From Planctomicrobium piriforme (lineage in GTDB: Bacteria > Planctomycetota > Planctomycetia > Pirellulales > UBA1268): a DNA stretch of 64,000 bases. The DNA is taken from positions 1-64,000 of the forward strand of contig CAMBPQ010000009.1 in the NCBI GenBank assembly GCA_945869735.1. Reading direction: 5' to 3'. Below are positions 8,010 through 17,502 of the stretch, one piece after another (the stretch's first letter is position 1; every line of letters starts with the position of its first letter). The notes under the pieces were generated by a model. That model was not told the DNA's origin and did not search any database. It was given only the letters and a program-made list of their open reading frames with translations. Both the position numbers and the translations under genes were made by a program.

Positions 8010-10295
8010 TCAGGCGGCGTCGCCGGCGGCGGACTTCAGTTTGACCAACGCGTTGACGTCGAGTATTAGACCTACCCGGCCATCGCCGAGGATCGCGGCG
8101 CCCGCGAAAGCAGTCCGACCGCGGAACATGTCGCCGAGGCTCTTGATCACGACCTCCTGCTTGCCAAGCAGGTCGTCGACGAGGAGACAGCGGCAGTCCT
8201 GGCCCGACTCCACCACCACCACGATACCCTCCGATCCGGCGGCGGGCGCCACGGGGCCGGGATCACCGAGAAACCGTCCGAGCCGCAACATCGGCGTCAG
8301 CCGGCCGCGTACCTCGACCACCTCGCCCCGGCCCTGGATTGTCGTCACCGCACCGGGCGTGAGCCGGAACGATTCCCGCACCGAGAGCGTGGGGACGATG
8401 TAGCGCTGGTCGCCCACCCCCACGATCAGCCCATCGATAATCGCCAGCGTGAGCGGCACGGAGAGCGTGAACGTGGTGCCGCGGCCCTCGACCGACGACA
8501 CGTCGACCTTGCCGCGAATCCCTTCGATACCCCGCCGCACGACGTCCATCCCCACGCCGCGGCCGGAGAGACCGGTGATCTGCTCGGCGGTGGAAAACCC
8601 GGGGCGAAAGATCAGGTCGAGGATGTCGGCCCGTTCCAACGGCTCGTCGGGCTGCACCAGTCCGCGTTCCACGGCCTTGGCACGGATGCGCTCGGCGGAG
8701 AGCCCGCGGCCATCGTCCTCAATCTTGATGACGATGAAGCCTCCTTGATGAAAAGCCCGCAGCGTGATCGTGCCCGTGGGCGGCTTGCCTGCCGCCACGC
8801 GGGCTGCGGGCAGCTCGATGCCGTGATCAGCGGAGTTGCGGATCATGTGAACGAGCGGATCTGCGAGTTCCTCGACCAGCGTGCGGTCGAGCTCCGTCTC
8901 CTCACCCTCGAGCCGCAGGTCGATCTCCTTGCCGAGCTCGACTGCGAGATCGCGGACCAGCCTCGCCATGCGGCGGAACGTGCCGCCAATCGGCACCATT
9001 CGTAGCGACATGGCCGTGCGCTGTAAGTCGGACGTGATTCCGCGGAGTTGCCCGAGGCAGCGGGTCAGCTCAGCGCTGCCCACCGTGGTCAACTCTGGGC
9101 TCTGGACCACCAGCGACTGGGCAACGACGAGTTCACCAACGAGATCGATGAGGCCATCGAGCTTGAGCGTATCGACGCGAACGCTGCCCGGCGCGGCAAC
9201 GGGCGTCACGGGAGCGGCGGCCGCGAGCATGGCAGGCGTGGCGGGGGCAGCGGGAGCTGGAGCAGAAACGGGTAGTTGGGCCGACACGGAAGCGGGCGAG
9301 GTAACTGGAGCCGCGAGCGGTGCCACCGGGACTGCTGCCTGCGAGAGGCGCTGCGCAGCGTGGGCCGGCGCGGGTGGTGGAGCCGGTGCCGGCGTGGACA
9401 CGGCCGGCTTCGCGGCCGCACCGAGAGCAGGAGAACGGTCGCTGAGCAGCCGCTGCACCCGCTCGATCAGGTCGGGAATCGGCAGCGGAATGCTCCGGCC
9501 GCGGTCGTGGCCCGCGAGTTGCGCGAGGATCTCGGCCACGTACCGCCGCAGCACGTCAGCGCCGGCGAGGATCAGGTCGATCGCCTCCCGGCCGAGCACG
9601 AGCTTTCCGCGACGAGCCGCGTCGAGCACCGACTCCAGCTCATGCGTCAGCCGCTGCAACACGACCAACTTGAGTACACCGGCGTTGCCCTTGAACGTGT
9701 GGAAGACGCGGAACACGACATCGATTGAGGCAGCGTCGGCCGGATTTCGCTCCAGCACGAGCACCCCCTGCTCAACCTCCTGGAGCAGATCCTGCGATTC
9801 CGCGCAGAAGAGCTCAGTCATTTCGTCGTCGAAGCCCTCGGGCAGCACCGTCACGTCGAGCGTCTCGCCGGCAGGAGCAACCTCACTGCTCGACCGGCCG
9901 CCAGACGCGCCGCTGGCCGCGCCGCCAGACGCGTTACCAGCGAAGAGCCCTGCTTCGGCCGCGGCGGCCCACGCCGCCGGCATGCCGGCCAGGGGTTGGC
10001 CGCGATCCCAGGCGAGTGCCGCGGCCACCATCCACGGCTGCCAGTCGTTGATCGCGCGGATCGTCTCGGCCGTCAGTTGGCCGTGGGCCGCGTCTTCGGC
10101 GACCCAGTGGCGGCAGGCCGTTACCGCCTGCCGGATCGGCTCCGGTGCGGCGGCGCAGGTCGCAGTGAGTTGTTCGAGCACGTCACCGATCGGCGGCGGC
10201 ACCGCGGCACCGGCCGCGGTGAACGCGAGTTCGAGCGCGAGCTGCTCGAGGAGGTCGCTGGCTCGCGCCGCGTTGCCGGGGACGTCGGGCGTCAT
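8010..10295 (-). CDS. cheA: Chemotaxis histidine kinase CheA with displaced HPt domain
   Basis: CheA autophosphorylates on a histidine in its HPt domain and passes the phosphate to CheY and CheB. The 761 residues show an Ala-rich N-terminal region of about 150 residues with no recognised domain. The HPt domain follows (about 150-262) with H199 in [17 protein letters not shown], then a Pro/Ala linker (about 290-370) where a P2 domain would normally lie, and a dimerisation helix ([19 protein letters not shown]). The ATPase domain has an N box ([12 protein letters not shown], 483-494), G1 (DDGRGLS) and G2 ([12 protein letters not shown]). A CheW-like domain forms the C-terminus. The start overlaps the upstream receptor stop (ATGA). 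The N-terminal extension and apparent lack of P2 are unusual. Confidence 0.94.
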   Translation of the reverse strand: MTPDVPGNAARASDLLEQLALELAFTAAGAAVPPPIGDVLEQLTATCAAAPEPIRQAVTACRHWVAEDAAHGQLTAETIRAINDWQPWMVAAALAWDRGQPLAGMPAAWAAAAEAGLFAGNASGGAASGASGGRSSSEVAPAGETLDVTVLPEGFDDEMTELFCAESQDLLQEVEQGVLVLERNPADAASIDVVFRVFHTFKGNAGVLKLVVLQRLTHELESVLDAARRGKLVLGREAIDLILAGADVLRRYVAEILAQLAGHDRGRSIPLPIPDLIERVQRLLSDRSPALGAAAKPAVSTPAPAPPPAPAHAAQRLSQAAVPVAPLAAPVTSPASVSAQLPVSAPAPAAPATPAMLAAAAPVTPVAAPGSVRVDTLKLDGLIDLVGELVVAQSLVVQSPELTTVGSAELTRCLGQLRGITSDLQRTAMSLRMVPIGGTFRRMARLVRDLAVELGKEIDLRLEGEETELDRTLVEELADPLVHMIRNSADHGIELPAARVAAGKPPTGTITLRAFHQGGFIVIKIEDDGRGLSAERIRAKAVERGLVQPDEPLERADILDLIFRPGFSTAEQITGLSGRGVGMDVVRRGIEGIRGKVDVSSVEGRGTTFTLSVPLTLAIIDGLIVGVGDQRYIVPTLSVRESFRLTPGAVTTIQGRGEVVEVRGRLTPMLRLGRFLGDPGPVAPAAGSEGIVVVVESGQDCRCLLVDDLLGKQEVVIKSLGDMFRGRTAFAGAAILGDGRVGLILDVNALVKLKSAAGDAA

Positions 10296-11794
10296 GTCGC
10301 CGCCCTCCGAAGGGTCGTGAGTTCGCGACCCGAACGGCCCGCGCCGACCATCGCCTCGAGGGCCACCGACACGTCCTTCAAGCCGGCGGCCTGAGCCGTG
10401 AGCTCTTCGGCCGCCGCGGAGCCCTGCTCCGCGGCGGCTGCCGACTGGAGCGTGACCTTCTCGATCTGGGAGAGCGCCGCGCTAATGCCGCCCACAGCCT
10501 GCTGCTGCTCGCCGCTGCCACGCCGCACCTCGTCGACAAGCGCCTGCACACCCGCCGCTTGCCGCGCAAGTCCGCCGATCGCCGCGGCGACGGCATCGAC
10601 CCGCTCACGGCCCGACTGCGTCCGCACGATCGACTCGTCGATGAGCGCTGCCGTTTCCCGGGCCGCCTCGGCGCTGCGGCGGGCGAGCGCCCGGACCTCG
10701 TCGGCCACGACGGCAAATCCCAGCCCGGCCTCACCGGCACGAGCCGCCTCGACGGCGGCGTTGAGGGCCAGAATGTTGGTTTGAAACGCGATCTCATCGA
10801 TCACCTTGTTGATCTTCGAGATTCGGCCCGAGGCGGAGTCGATCTCTCCCATCGCGGTCACGAGCGCCGTGAGCTGCACCTGCAGGGCCTCGAGCTCGGC
10901 CCGCTCGCGGCGCACCTGTTCGCTCGCGGACTGCGTCCGCTGCACGTTGCCCGCCGCCATCCCGCTCACTTCGCGGGCCGATGTCGTGATCCGCTCCACC
11001 GCGGCCACTTGTTCGGCCGTGCCGTCCGCCAGCGACCGGCTGGCCGCGGCCACCTGCGTCGCTCCAACCGCTACGTAGGTCGATGTTGACGCCAGTTCAC
11101 CCACGGCGTGCCGCAGCAGCGCTGCATGCCGCCGCAGGCTCACGGCCGCCACGACCGCCGCGATGGCGGCCACCGCGATGCCCACGAGCAGTGCCGCGTT
11201 GCCGCGGCGGTGGGCGACGGCCACGGCGGCGTCGGTTCGCCCAGTCAGTAGCGTCTCGAAATCTCCGATCGGGTTCATGATCACCGACTTGTCCGCGTGA
11301 TACGCGGCGTCGTGCATGATCCGGCGGGCCATGTCGGCATCGGAAGGTCCACGTTTCGTGTAGCCTCCCTTGCCGTCGGCGAACTCCCCCTTCATGGCAT
11401 GCATGGCGATGGTTTCGGTGGTCACCAGGGCGTTGGAGTTGTCCTCGGCCTCCTTGAGCTTCGCAAACTCGGCGGCGGTAAAGCCCTGCTCCTGCATCAG
11501 TGTCCGCAGTGGCACCTTCCGCCCGTCGGCCCGCGGCTCGGTGCCGTTGCGGACCGCGAGCACGTGCCAGTACTGCCGCTCGTAGTCGGGATCGGCGGTG
11601 ACCACGTAGGTGCGGGCCAGCCTTGTCAGTTCGTCGGAACTAAAGCGGAGCTCGTTGGCCAGCCGCACCGACTCGTGGCGGTTGGCCTCGGCGCGATGCA
11701 CGTCCTGCTGGATCGCGTAGGAGAAGACCGACAACCCCGCGAGGACAAGAATGGGTCCCAGCGTGGCCAGCTGCAGCCGTTGGATGGTGTTCAT
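10292..11794 (-). CDS. Methyl-accepting chemotaxis protein (first receptor of the operon)
   Basis: This 501-residue receptor begins the chemosensory operon. ATG 11794 was chosen because it directly precedes a membrane segment ([20 protein letters not shown]); upstream codons in the frame are not protein-like. The periplasmic part (about 28-185) includes [20 protein letters not shown] and [15 protein letters not shown], a sensor type I recognise from other receptors and sensor kinases but cannot tie to a ligand. A second membrane segment lies near 190-213. The cytoplasmic domain has [18 protein letters not shown] and [18 protein letters not shown]. No HAMP domain is obvious between membrane and signalling domain. 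The stop overlaps the cheA start. Confidence 0.92.
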   Translation of the reverse strand: MNTIQRLQLATLGPILVLAGLSVFSYAIQQDVHRAEANRHESVRLANELRFSSDELTRLARTYVVTADPDYERQYWHVLAVRNGTEPRADGRKVPLRTLMQEQGFTAAEFAKLKEAEDNSNALVTTETIAMHAMKGEFADGKGGYTKRGPSDADMARRIMHDAAYHADKSVIMNPIGDFETLLTGRTDAAVAVAHRRGNAALLVGIAVAAIAAVVAAVSLRRHAALLRHAVGELASTSTYVAVGATQVAAASRSLADGTAEQVAAVERITTSAREVSGMAAGNVQRTQSASEQVRRERAELEALQVQLTALVTAMGEIDSASGRISKINKVIDEIAFQTNILALNAAVEAARAGEAGLGFAVVADEVRALARRSAEAARETAALIDESIVRTQSGRERVDAVAAAIGGLARQAAGVQALVDEVRRGSGEQQQAVGGISAALSQIEKVTLQSAAAAEQGSAAAEELTAQAAGLKDVSVALEAMVGAGRSGRELTTLRRAAT

Positions 11795-12174
11795 GGGGAC
11801 AAGGGAGCCTTCCGAGCCGGCAAACTCAACGCAAACACTCCAGTGTAGTTCGCGTTTTGGGACGGGGCGCCGGCCCTCCAAACCCACCAGCCCGCACGTT
11901 CGGCCGAAAACGACCCCCTCCCAAAACTTTCCAGAGGCTCTGGTGCCACTCCATCCACGGCACGGCGGATGCCCACCGCTCGTCGTCATGCCGCTTGGCA
12001 TGCTTTTTAATCCGCTTTTCGCGTGGCTCGAAACTCGCCCAGGGTCCGCGGCTACAACTAAAGCCACCGTCAGTGGCCCCATCTCCACCCACGGGGGAGT
12101 GTCCCTGCAGTCCCGTCGAAAGCCCGACTCACCAAGAACCGGGATGGTCCATCAAGAAAGGCGAGGAAGTGGCG
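11795..12174. other. Divergent intergenic region between chemoreceptor and SMR genes
   Basis: This stretch of about 380 bp separates the minus-strand chemosensory operon from the plus-strand SMR gene and must hold both promoters. No gene is supported. A short GC hairpin with an ACGG loop lies near 12098-12110, but no complete riboswitch fold was recognised. GAGGAAG at 12163-12169 is the ribosome-binding site of the SMR gene. Confidence 0.5.
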
Positions 12175-12504
12175 ATGCACTGGTTCTATCTTGCGATCGC
12201 GATCGTGGCGGAGGTGGCGGCGACGAGCTGCCTCAAGGCCTCGGCCGGCTTCACAAAACTCGGCCCGAGCCTGCTGGTGCTCGCCGGCTACGGCGTCGCG
12301 TTCTTCTTTCTATCGCTGACGCTCAAGGACATCCCCGTCGGCGTCGGCTACGCGATCTGGTCGGGCGTGGGCGTCACGCTGATCGCCCTCATTGGCTGGC
12401 TCGCATTCGGTGAGAAGCTCGATCCGCCCGCGATCCTCGGCATGTCGCTGATCGTGGCCGGCGTCGTTGTGCTCAACCTGTTTTCGAAGACGACCGCCCA
12501 TTAA
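12175..12504 (+). CDS. Small multidrug resistance (SMR/EmrE-type) efflux protein
   Basis: This is a 109-residue integral membrane protein with four hydrophobic helices, the usual SMR size. The essential membrane glutamate is present at E13 ([19 protein letters not shown]), and the family motif [19 protein letters not shown] forms the third helix. SMR proteins work as dimers that exchange protons for cationic drugs, guanidinium or related compounds; which substrate applies here cannot be told. The start at 12175 has GAGGAAG at a good distance. The TAA stop (12502-12504) overlaps the first bases of a dispersed repeat copy, so the gene's 3' end may have been set by that insertion. Confidence 0.93.
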   Translation: MHWFYLAIAIVAEVAATSCLKASAGFTKLGPSLLVLAGYGVAFFFLSLTLKDIPVGVGYAIWSGVGVTLIALIGWLAFGEKLDPPAILGMSLIVAGVVVLNLFSKTTAH

Positions 12505-12590
12505 AGCGCGTCCGACTGAGGTGGATCGCCGGCTCGGGGGCGGCAAAATTCTCGTCGCCAAGGCGAGGATACGCCCGACGCGAACGTCCG
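12503..12590 (-). repeat. Dispersed 159-bp repeat, copy B (partial)
   Basis: The copy starts AAAGCGCGTCCGACTGAGGT right at the SMR stop codon, has the core GGCGGCAAAATTCTCGTCGCC, and shares GAGGATACGCCCGA with copy D before similarity fades near 12590. It is in reverse orientation relative to copy C and lacks the other end. TA precedes the terminal AAGC. Confidence 0.7.
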
Positions 12591-12661
12591 GCTCTCAGGG
12601 CACGGGCAGCCCAGAATCGTCGCCACGTTCTCTGGTTGCGGCCGAGAGGCCGCGTTATGAG

Positions 12662-13423
12662 TCAGAGCAGCAGCTTCGCACTGGCGATCACGAGCACAGC
12701 CGCCATTAGCAGCCGGATGGCCTGCACGGGCAGCCGGAAGGCGCCGAGCGATGAACCGATCGCACCGCCGGCGGCGGCCGCAGCCGCCAGCGCGAGTTCG
12801 GGCACCGGGATCGGCCGGCCCGCGGCGAATCCACCGGCGAGCCCGGCCAGGGAGTTGACGAGAATGAAGGCGGCGGTGACGGCGGCGACGGTCTTCACCG
12901 GCGCCGTGCGGAAAGCCAGCAGCACGGGCGTGAGGAACACGCCGCCCCCCACGCCGGTGAGCCCGGAGAGCAGGCCGATCGCGCCGCCGCTGAGTGCCAG
13001 CACGCCGAGCCGAGCCGGCGAGCTCCCGGCCCACCAGTCGGAGACGTCGGGATCACGAGCGGGCTGGGCACTCGGCAGCGACGCGGCGACGATCCGGATT
13101 GCAGACACGGCAAGCACCGCGCCGAGCAGTTTTACAAACATGCCAGTCGGCAGCGCCAGCCAGCCGCCGAAGGTAGCGCAGGGAACACTCGCCAGTGCCA
13201 ACGGCAGGAAGAGCCGGCGGTCGAAGTGGCCGGCCCGCGCGAACTGCACCGTGCCGATCGTCGCCACGACCACGTTGAGCACGAGCGCCGTCGGCCGGAT
13301 GAAAGAGGGGGCTACGCCAAACAGAGTCATCACGGCGATGTAGCCGGTGGCGCCGGCGTGGCCGACCGAAGCGTAGAGCGCCGCCACGGCCGCCACGGCG
13401 GGGACGAGCAGCCAGGTCGTCAT
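12662..13423 (-). CDS. TauE/SafE-family permease (sulfite exporter type)
   Basis: The product is a 253-residue polytopic membrane protein. It shows the internal twofold pattern of the TauE/SafE family: an N-terminal half with LYASVGHAGATGYIAVMTLF and a C-terminal half with GLLSGLTGVGGGVFLTPVLL. Family members export sulfite, sulfoacetate or other organosulfur anions across the inner membrane; the substrate here is unknown. ATG 13423 is used because residues upstream in the frame are Arg-rich and overlap the neighbouring gene. The start overlaps the stop of the DUF2237 gene by 4 bp (ATGA), so the two are translated together. Confidence 0.88.
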   Translation of the reverse strand: MTTWLLVPAVAAVAALYASVGHAGATGYIAVMTLFGVAPSFIRPTALVLNVVVATIGTVQFARAGHFDRRLFLPLALASVPCATFGGWLALPTGMFVKLLGAVLAVSAIRIVAASLPSAQPARDPDVSDWWAGSSPARLGVLALSGGAIGLLSGLTGVGGGVFLTPVLLAFRTAPVKTVAAVTAAFILVNSLAGLAGGFAAGRPIPVPELALAAAAAAGGAIGSSLGAFRLPVQAIRLLMAAVLVIASAKLLL

Positions 13424-13827
13424 GCCGGGTGCGCGGCGTGTCGCTTGAGTAGGTCGAGCGGCACGATCGAGAGCGTCTTCTCGTGCGTCGCTTCGAGAAC
13501 GACCGGCGGCGCCCGACCGGCCTCCGATGCCTCCAGCCACCGGGCCGCGCAGAGGCACCAGCGGTCGCCGGCTACGAGCCCCGGGAAGCCCCACTGCGGA
13601 TGGGGCGTGACGAGATCGTTACCCGCCTTGACTGTGAAGGCAAGGAAGTCAGCTGTCATCACCGCACAGACGGTGTGCACGCCCACATCACCCTCGCCGG
13701 TGCGACAGCAGCCGTCCCGGAAAAAACCCGTTAACGGATCCCGCGAGCAGGCCACGAGCACGCCGCCGAGCACGTTTCGCTCGGGTGGCTGCCGCGTTGC
13801 GTCCAAAGGCCGGTCAAAGGCGATCAT
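13420..13827 (-). CDS. DUF2237 family protein
   Basis: This 135-residue protein matches the small, strongly conserved DUF2237 family. Recognisable parts are NVLGGVLVACSRDPLTGFFR, DGCCRTGEGDVGVHTVCAVM and GFPGLVAGDRWCLCAARWLE, ending in PPVVLEATHEKTL. The conserved cysteines (GCC, HTVC, WCLCA) suggest metal binding or redox roles, but no function is established for the family. It is the first gene of a two-gene unit with the TauE/SafE permease and is divergent from the miaE-like gene, 42 bp apart. Confidence 0.9.
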   Translation of the reverse strand: MIAFDRPLDATRQPPERNVLGGVLVACSRDPLTGFFRDGCCRTGEGDVGVHTVCAVMTADFLAFTVKAGNDLVTPHPQWGFPGLVAGDRWCLCAARWLEASEAGRAPPVVLEATHEKTLSIVPLDLLKRHAAHPA

Positions 13828-13869
13828 GCGGCGACCTCAGGTGTGAGACAGTGCGGGAGATGACTCGAT

Positions 13870-14541
13870 ATGATGACAGTCACGTCGACAGACAGCAACC
13901 GTCCGGCGGTAGCCTGTCGCCGCTGTGCCCACGCGGCCGCCCCACACACTTGGGCCATCCCCTTCATGCTCAGCCTCCGCTCCCCGTCGTCGGAACGCTG
14001 GCTCACCCAGGTCGACGCCCATCTCGACGATATCCTCATCGACCACGCCCATTGCGAGAAGAAGGCCGCCGGCGTGGCGATGAACCTACTCTTTTCATAC
14101 GTCGATCACGTCGTGCTCAGCCGTGCGATGACGGAGATCGTGAACGAGGAACTCGAACACTTCCGGCTCGTCCTCGACCTGCTCGAGCGCCGTGGCGTCC
14201 CGTTCCGCAAGCTCACTCCGAGTTCCTACGGCCAGCGGCTCCACGAACGGATCCGTAAGGACGAGCCGGCCCGAGCCGTCGACCGCCTGCTCATCGCCGG
14301 CCTGATCGAGGCCCGCAGCTGCGAGCGATTTTCACTGCTGGCCGACCATCTAACCGACCCGGAGCTGAAGGCCTTCTACGAAAGCCTGTTCGAGTCGGAA
14401 GCCCGGCACCACAGCACCTACGTCCGGCTGGCCTGCGAGTTCCTCCCGGAGGAGGACGTTCGCGCACGGCTCCACGAACTCGCCGCCGATGAGGCCGAAA
14501 TCATCGACCGCGGCGACGCCTTCGCCCGCATGCACAGTTGA
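13870..14541 (+). CDS. miaE: tRNA-(ms2io6A)-hydroxylase MiaE-like
   Basis: MiaE is a non-haem di-iron oxygenase that hydroxylates the isopentenyl group of ms2i6A at position 37 of some tRNAs. The 223 residues form a ferritin-like helical bundle with family motifs: [49 protein letters not shown] and [13 protein letters not shown]. These supply the Glu/His ligands (EKK, EELEH, EAR, EARHH). The ATG at 13870 has GGGAG upstream; the first 32 residues are not family-like, and ATG 13966 is an alternative. It is followed closely by the P-type ATPase gene. The partner genes miaA and miaB are not in the window. Confidence 0.88.
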   Translation: MMTVTSTDSNRPAVACRRCAHAAAPHTWAIPFMLSLRSPSSERWLTQVDAHLDDILIDHAHCEKKAAGVAMNLLFSYVDHVVLSRAMTEIVNEELEHFRLVLDLLERRGVPFRKLTPSSYGQRLHERIRKDEPARAVDRLLIAGLIEARSCERFSLLADHLTDPELKAFYESLFESEARHHSTYVRLACEFLPEEDVRARLHELAADEAEIIDRGDAFARMHS

Positions 14542-14552
14542 GGGACGTGACA

Positions 14553-16523
14553 ATGCCCAAGATCGCCCCGGCCGGCGCAGCATCACGGCCAACGTTTCCG
14601 CTCAACGAGACGATCGCCGTAGGGGCGATCCTAGCGCTCGTGATCTGGGCCGTGCTCGCGTGGTCGGGCGTCGGCGGACGACCATTAGTGCTCGGCCCAC
14701 TCTCGCTTGGCCCACTCGACCTCGGCCGGTTCTTTTCAGGCCGCGGCCTCACGATCGCCGACGTGCCGCTGATCGCGATGCTGCTCCTCGGCGGCGTGCC
14801 GCTCGTCTGGGATCTGCTCACGAAACTCGTCGCGGGCACGTTCGGCTCCGACCTGCTCGCTGGGATCTCAATCATCACGAGCGTGCTGCTCGGCGAATAC
14901 CTGGCCGGGGTGCTCGTCGTGCTCATGCTCTCAGGCGGCGCGGCGCTCGAGGCCCGGGCTGTGAGCCGGGCCGGCGACGTGCTCAACGCGTTGGCCCGCC
15001 GAATGCCCCTGCTCGCTCACAGGAAAACGGTCGCGGGAATCACCGAGGTCGCCCTCGGTGACGTCGTCGTCGGCGACGTGATTGTGGTCCTGCCACACGA
15101 GATCTGCCCGGTCGACGGCATGGTCGTGACGGGCCGCGGGTCAATGGACGAGAGTTACCTCACCGGCGAGCCCTACCGGATGGCCAAGGCGCCGGGATCG
15201 GCCGTGCTCTCGGGCGCCATCAACGGCGAGGCAGCGCTCGAGATTCGCACCGAGCGGGTGGTGGGCGACAGCCGCTACGCGAAGATCATGGAGGTGCTGC
15301 GGACGAGCGAGGAACGGCGGCCGCGGCTCCGGCGAATGGCCGACGCCCTCGGAGCCTTCTACACGCCGCTGGCCATCGCAATCGCCGCGGCGGCCTGGTA
15401 CTTCAGCGGCTCAGCCACCCGCTTCCTGGCCGTGCTCGTCGTGGCCACGCCCTGCCCGCTGTTGATCGCGATTCCGGTGGCGATCATCGGCGCAGTGTCG
15501 CTGGCTGCTAAGCGGGGGATCGTGATCCGCGACCCGGCGATCCTCGAACGGCTCGACACCTGCCGCATCGCCATCTTCGACAAGACCGGCACGCTGACCT
15601 ATGGCACACCGCATCTCACCGAGGTGCTGACGGTCGCACACCTTCCTGAGACTGACGCCCTCGCCCTCGCCGCGAGTCTGGAGGCGTACTCGAAGCATCC
15701 GCTTGCCGCGGCCGTCACGGAGGCCGCCGCGGAACGGGGCCTGCAACTCCTGGAGGTGGCGGCGGTCGCCGAGAAGCCAGGGCAGGGGCTCACGGGCCGC
15801 GTCAAGCGGCAAGGCGGCATCGATGCCCCTCACGACGTGGCGATCACCAGCCGGCAGAAACTTGCGGTGGTCGATCCGCTGGGCGTCGCCCACCTGCCAC
15901 CGGCTGCCGGTGGCCTCGAGTGCGTGCTGGTGGTCGATGGCACGACCGCAGCACTTTTTCGATTCCGCGACTCACCCCGAGCCGACGGCCGGTCATTCGT
16001 CAGCCACCTGGGCCCGTCGCACCGCTTCGACCGCGTGATGCTCGTCTCCGGCGACCGCGAGAGCGAGGTCAAGTGGCTCGCTGATACGGTCGGCATTGAA
16101 GAGGTACATGCCGGCATTCAGCCCGAGGGCAAGCTGCGACTCGTCGAAGCTGCTGTTCGGGAGGCGCCAGTCGTCTTCGTCGGCGACGGGATCAACGACG
16201 CGCCGGCGCTCGCCGCGGCGACGGTGGGCATCGCGATGGGCACGGCCAGCGATGTGACCAGCGAGGCGGCGGGCGCGGTCATCATGGATTCATCGCTGGA
16301 GCGGGTCGACGAACTCTTTCACATCGGCCGGCGGCTGCGGTCGATCGCCCTGCAAAGCGCGGTCGGGGGCATGGCTGCGAGCCTGATCGGAATGGGGTTC
16401 GCGGCGGCCGGACTCCTACCACCGGCGGCAGGCGCGCTGTTGCAGGAGGCGATCGACGTGGTGGCGGTCCTCAATGCCCTGCGGGTATCGTGGAATCCAG
16501 GGTCACTTTCCGACTACGACTGA
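14553..16523 (+). CDS. P1B-type heavy-metal-translocating ATPase with a TPC membrane motif
   Basis: This 656-residue P-type ATPase pumps a transition metal across the inner membrane. It has the actuator motif TGEPY, the phosphorylation loop [10 protein letters not shown] (D343), the P1B-type HP motif in SKHPLAAAV, and [20 protein letters not shown] in the hinge. The metal-site helix reads [16 protein letters not shown], that is TPC (residues 299-301) rather than the CPC of copper or zinc pumps. There is no N-terminal HMA or CxxC metal-binding domain. The TPC class has been less studied, so metal choice is uncertain. GAGGG precedes the ATG; the frame opens only 12 bp after the miaE stop, suggesting cotranscription. 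Confidence 0.92.
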   Translation: MPKIAPAGAASRPTFPLNETIAVGAILALVIWAVLAWSGVGGRPLVLGPLSLGPLDLGRFFSGRGLTIADVPLIAMLLLGGVPLVWDLLTKLVAGTFGSDLLAGISIITSVLLGEYLAGVLVVLMLSGGAALEARAVSRAGDVLNALARRMPLLAHRKTVAGITEVALGDVVVGDVIVVLPHEICPVDGMVVTGRGSMDESYLTGEPYRMAKAPGSAVLSGAINGEAALEIRTERVVGDSRYAKIMEVLRTSEERRPRLRRMADALGAFYTPLAIAIAAAAWYFSGSATRFLAVLVVATPCPLLIAIPVAIIGAVSLAAKRGIVIRDPAILERLDTCRIAIFDKTGTLTYGTPHLTEVLTVAHLPETDALALAASLEAYSKHPLAAAVTEAAAERGLQLLEVAAVAEKPGQGLTGRVKRQGGIDAPHDVAITSRQKLAVVDPLGVAHLPPAAGGLECVLVVDGTTAALFRFRDSPRADGRSFVSHLGPSHRFDRVMLVSGDRESEVKWLADTVGIEEVHAGIQPEGKLRLVEAAVREAPVVFVGDGINDAPALAAATVGIAMGTASDVTSEAAGAVIMDSSLERVDELFHIGRRLRSIALQSAVGGMAASLIGMGFAAAGLLPPAAGALLQEAIDVVAVLNALRVSWNPGSLSDYD

Positions 16524-16541
16524 GGAGACGAGCTCGAGGCC

Positions 16542-17489
16542 ATGCATCACCTCTCCTGTCTTTACAGTGCATGCTGTCCATCGTGTTTCCGCTGGATTAC
16601 CGGCTCCTGGGCGGCGAGGATCTGGCTGGTCTTCGCGGCGGCGCCGGTCTGCGCACCCTCGCGCAGCGCGATCATCACCGGGATAATGCCGACCACGCTC
16701 GGCAGCCTGCCGATGCGGTGCAAGGCGACGCCACCGCCACATGTCGTGGGTTTTCCAACGCGGCTCCGCAATGCGGGCTACTGGTGCACCAACAACGCGA
16801 AGACCGATTACAACCTCGACCACTCGTTCCAGCCCGGCTGGCATGAGTCGGGACGCACGGCCCATTGGCGCACCAGGCCCGATTCCACGCAGCCCTTTTT
16901 CGCCGTCTTCAATCTGCATGTCACGCACGAGAGCATGCTCTTCGGCGACAAGCCGGTCGCGGCGACACGCGGCCTGCCCGACGCGGCACGACGCACCGCC
17001 GCCGACATTCGCGTGCCCCCCTATTACCCAGACACACCCGGCATCCGGCTGGCCCTCGCGCAGCGGCTCGAACTGGCTGCCGTTCTCGACACCGACGTCG
17101 GCAGGATCCTCGATGAGCTGGCCGCCGACGGCCTCGTCGATGACACGATCGTGTTTTTCTGGGGAGACCACGGCGAGGGCATCCCGCACGGCAAGCGAGC
17201 GCTCACGGAGCACGGCCTCCGCGAGGCGGTGCGGATCGCGGCAGCGCACTGGCTGCTCAAGGCCGGAGCGACGTCTTCCGCTGACGCGTTGGCGACGCTC
17301 ACCGCGGAGACCCGGGCCGATGATGCGGATCTCCTGTTGGCCGCCCTGGTGGCGATCGACGACGTTGGTGATGCCGGGTGAACGCTCTGGCGCGACGCCG
17401 CCACACTCATTTTCGACAAGGACGAGGAATACGCCCGCCGCACCGTCGAGCGCATCCGCGCGAAGCTCGCCCTCGGCCAGGAAAACTGA
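16542..17489 (+). pseudogene. Sulfatase remnant (truncated, internally deleted, with a nonsense codon)
   Basis: The sulfatase active-site signature is readable (AAPVCAPSRSAIITG, with the Cys that becomes formylglycine), followed by HVVGFPTRLRNAGYWCTNNA, FFAVFNLHVTHES and VFFWGDHGEGIPHGK. The N-terminal part with the first metal-binding aspartates is missing. After GDHG...PHGK the frame jumps to a C-terminal HEAT-like tail (LREAVRIAAAHWLLKAG), so the domain core between is deleted. A TGA at 17379-17381 interrupts the tail, which continues in the same frame (LWRDAATLIFDKDEEYARR) to TGA 17487-17489. An intact version would be a secreted polysaccharide sulfatase of the kind abundant in planctomycetes. 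Confidence 0.82.
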
Positions 17490-17502
17490 CCACAGTCCGC
17501 CC

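Noticed and set aside
12098-12130. Hairpin with an ACGG loop upstream of the SMR gene, considered as a guanidine-II (mini-ykkC) riboswitch
   Set aside because: Only one short stem with an ACGR loop is seen; the class needs two such hairpins, and the stem pairs poorly beyond 3 bp.
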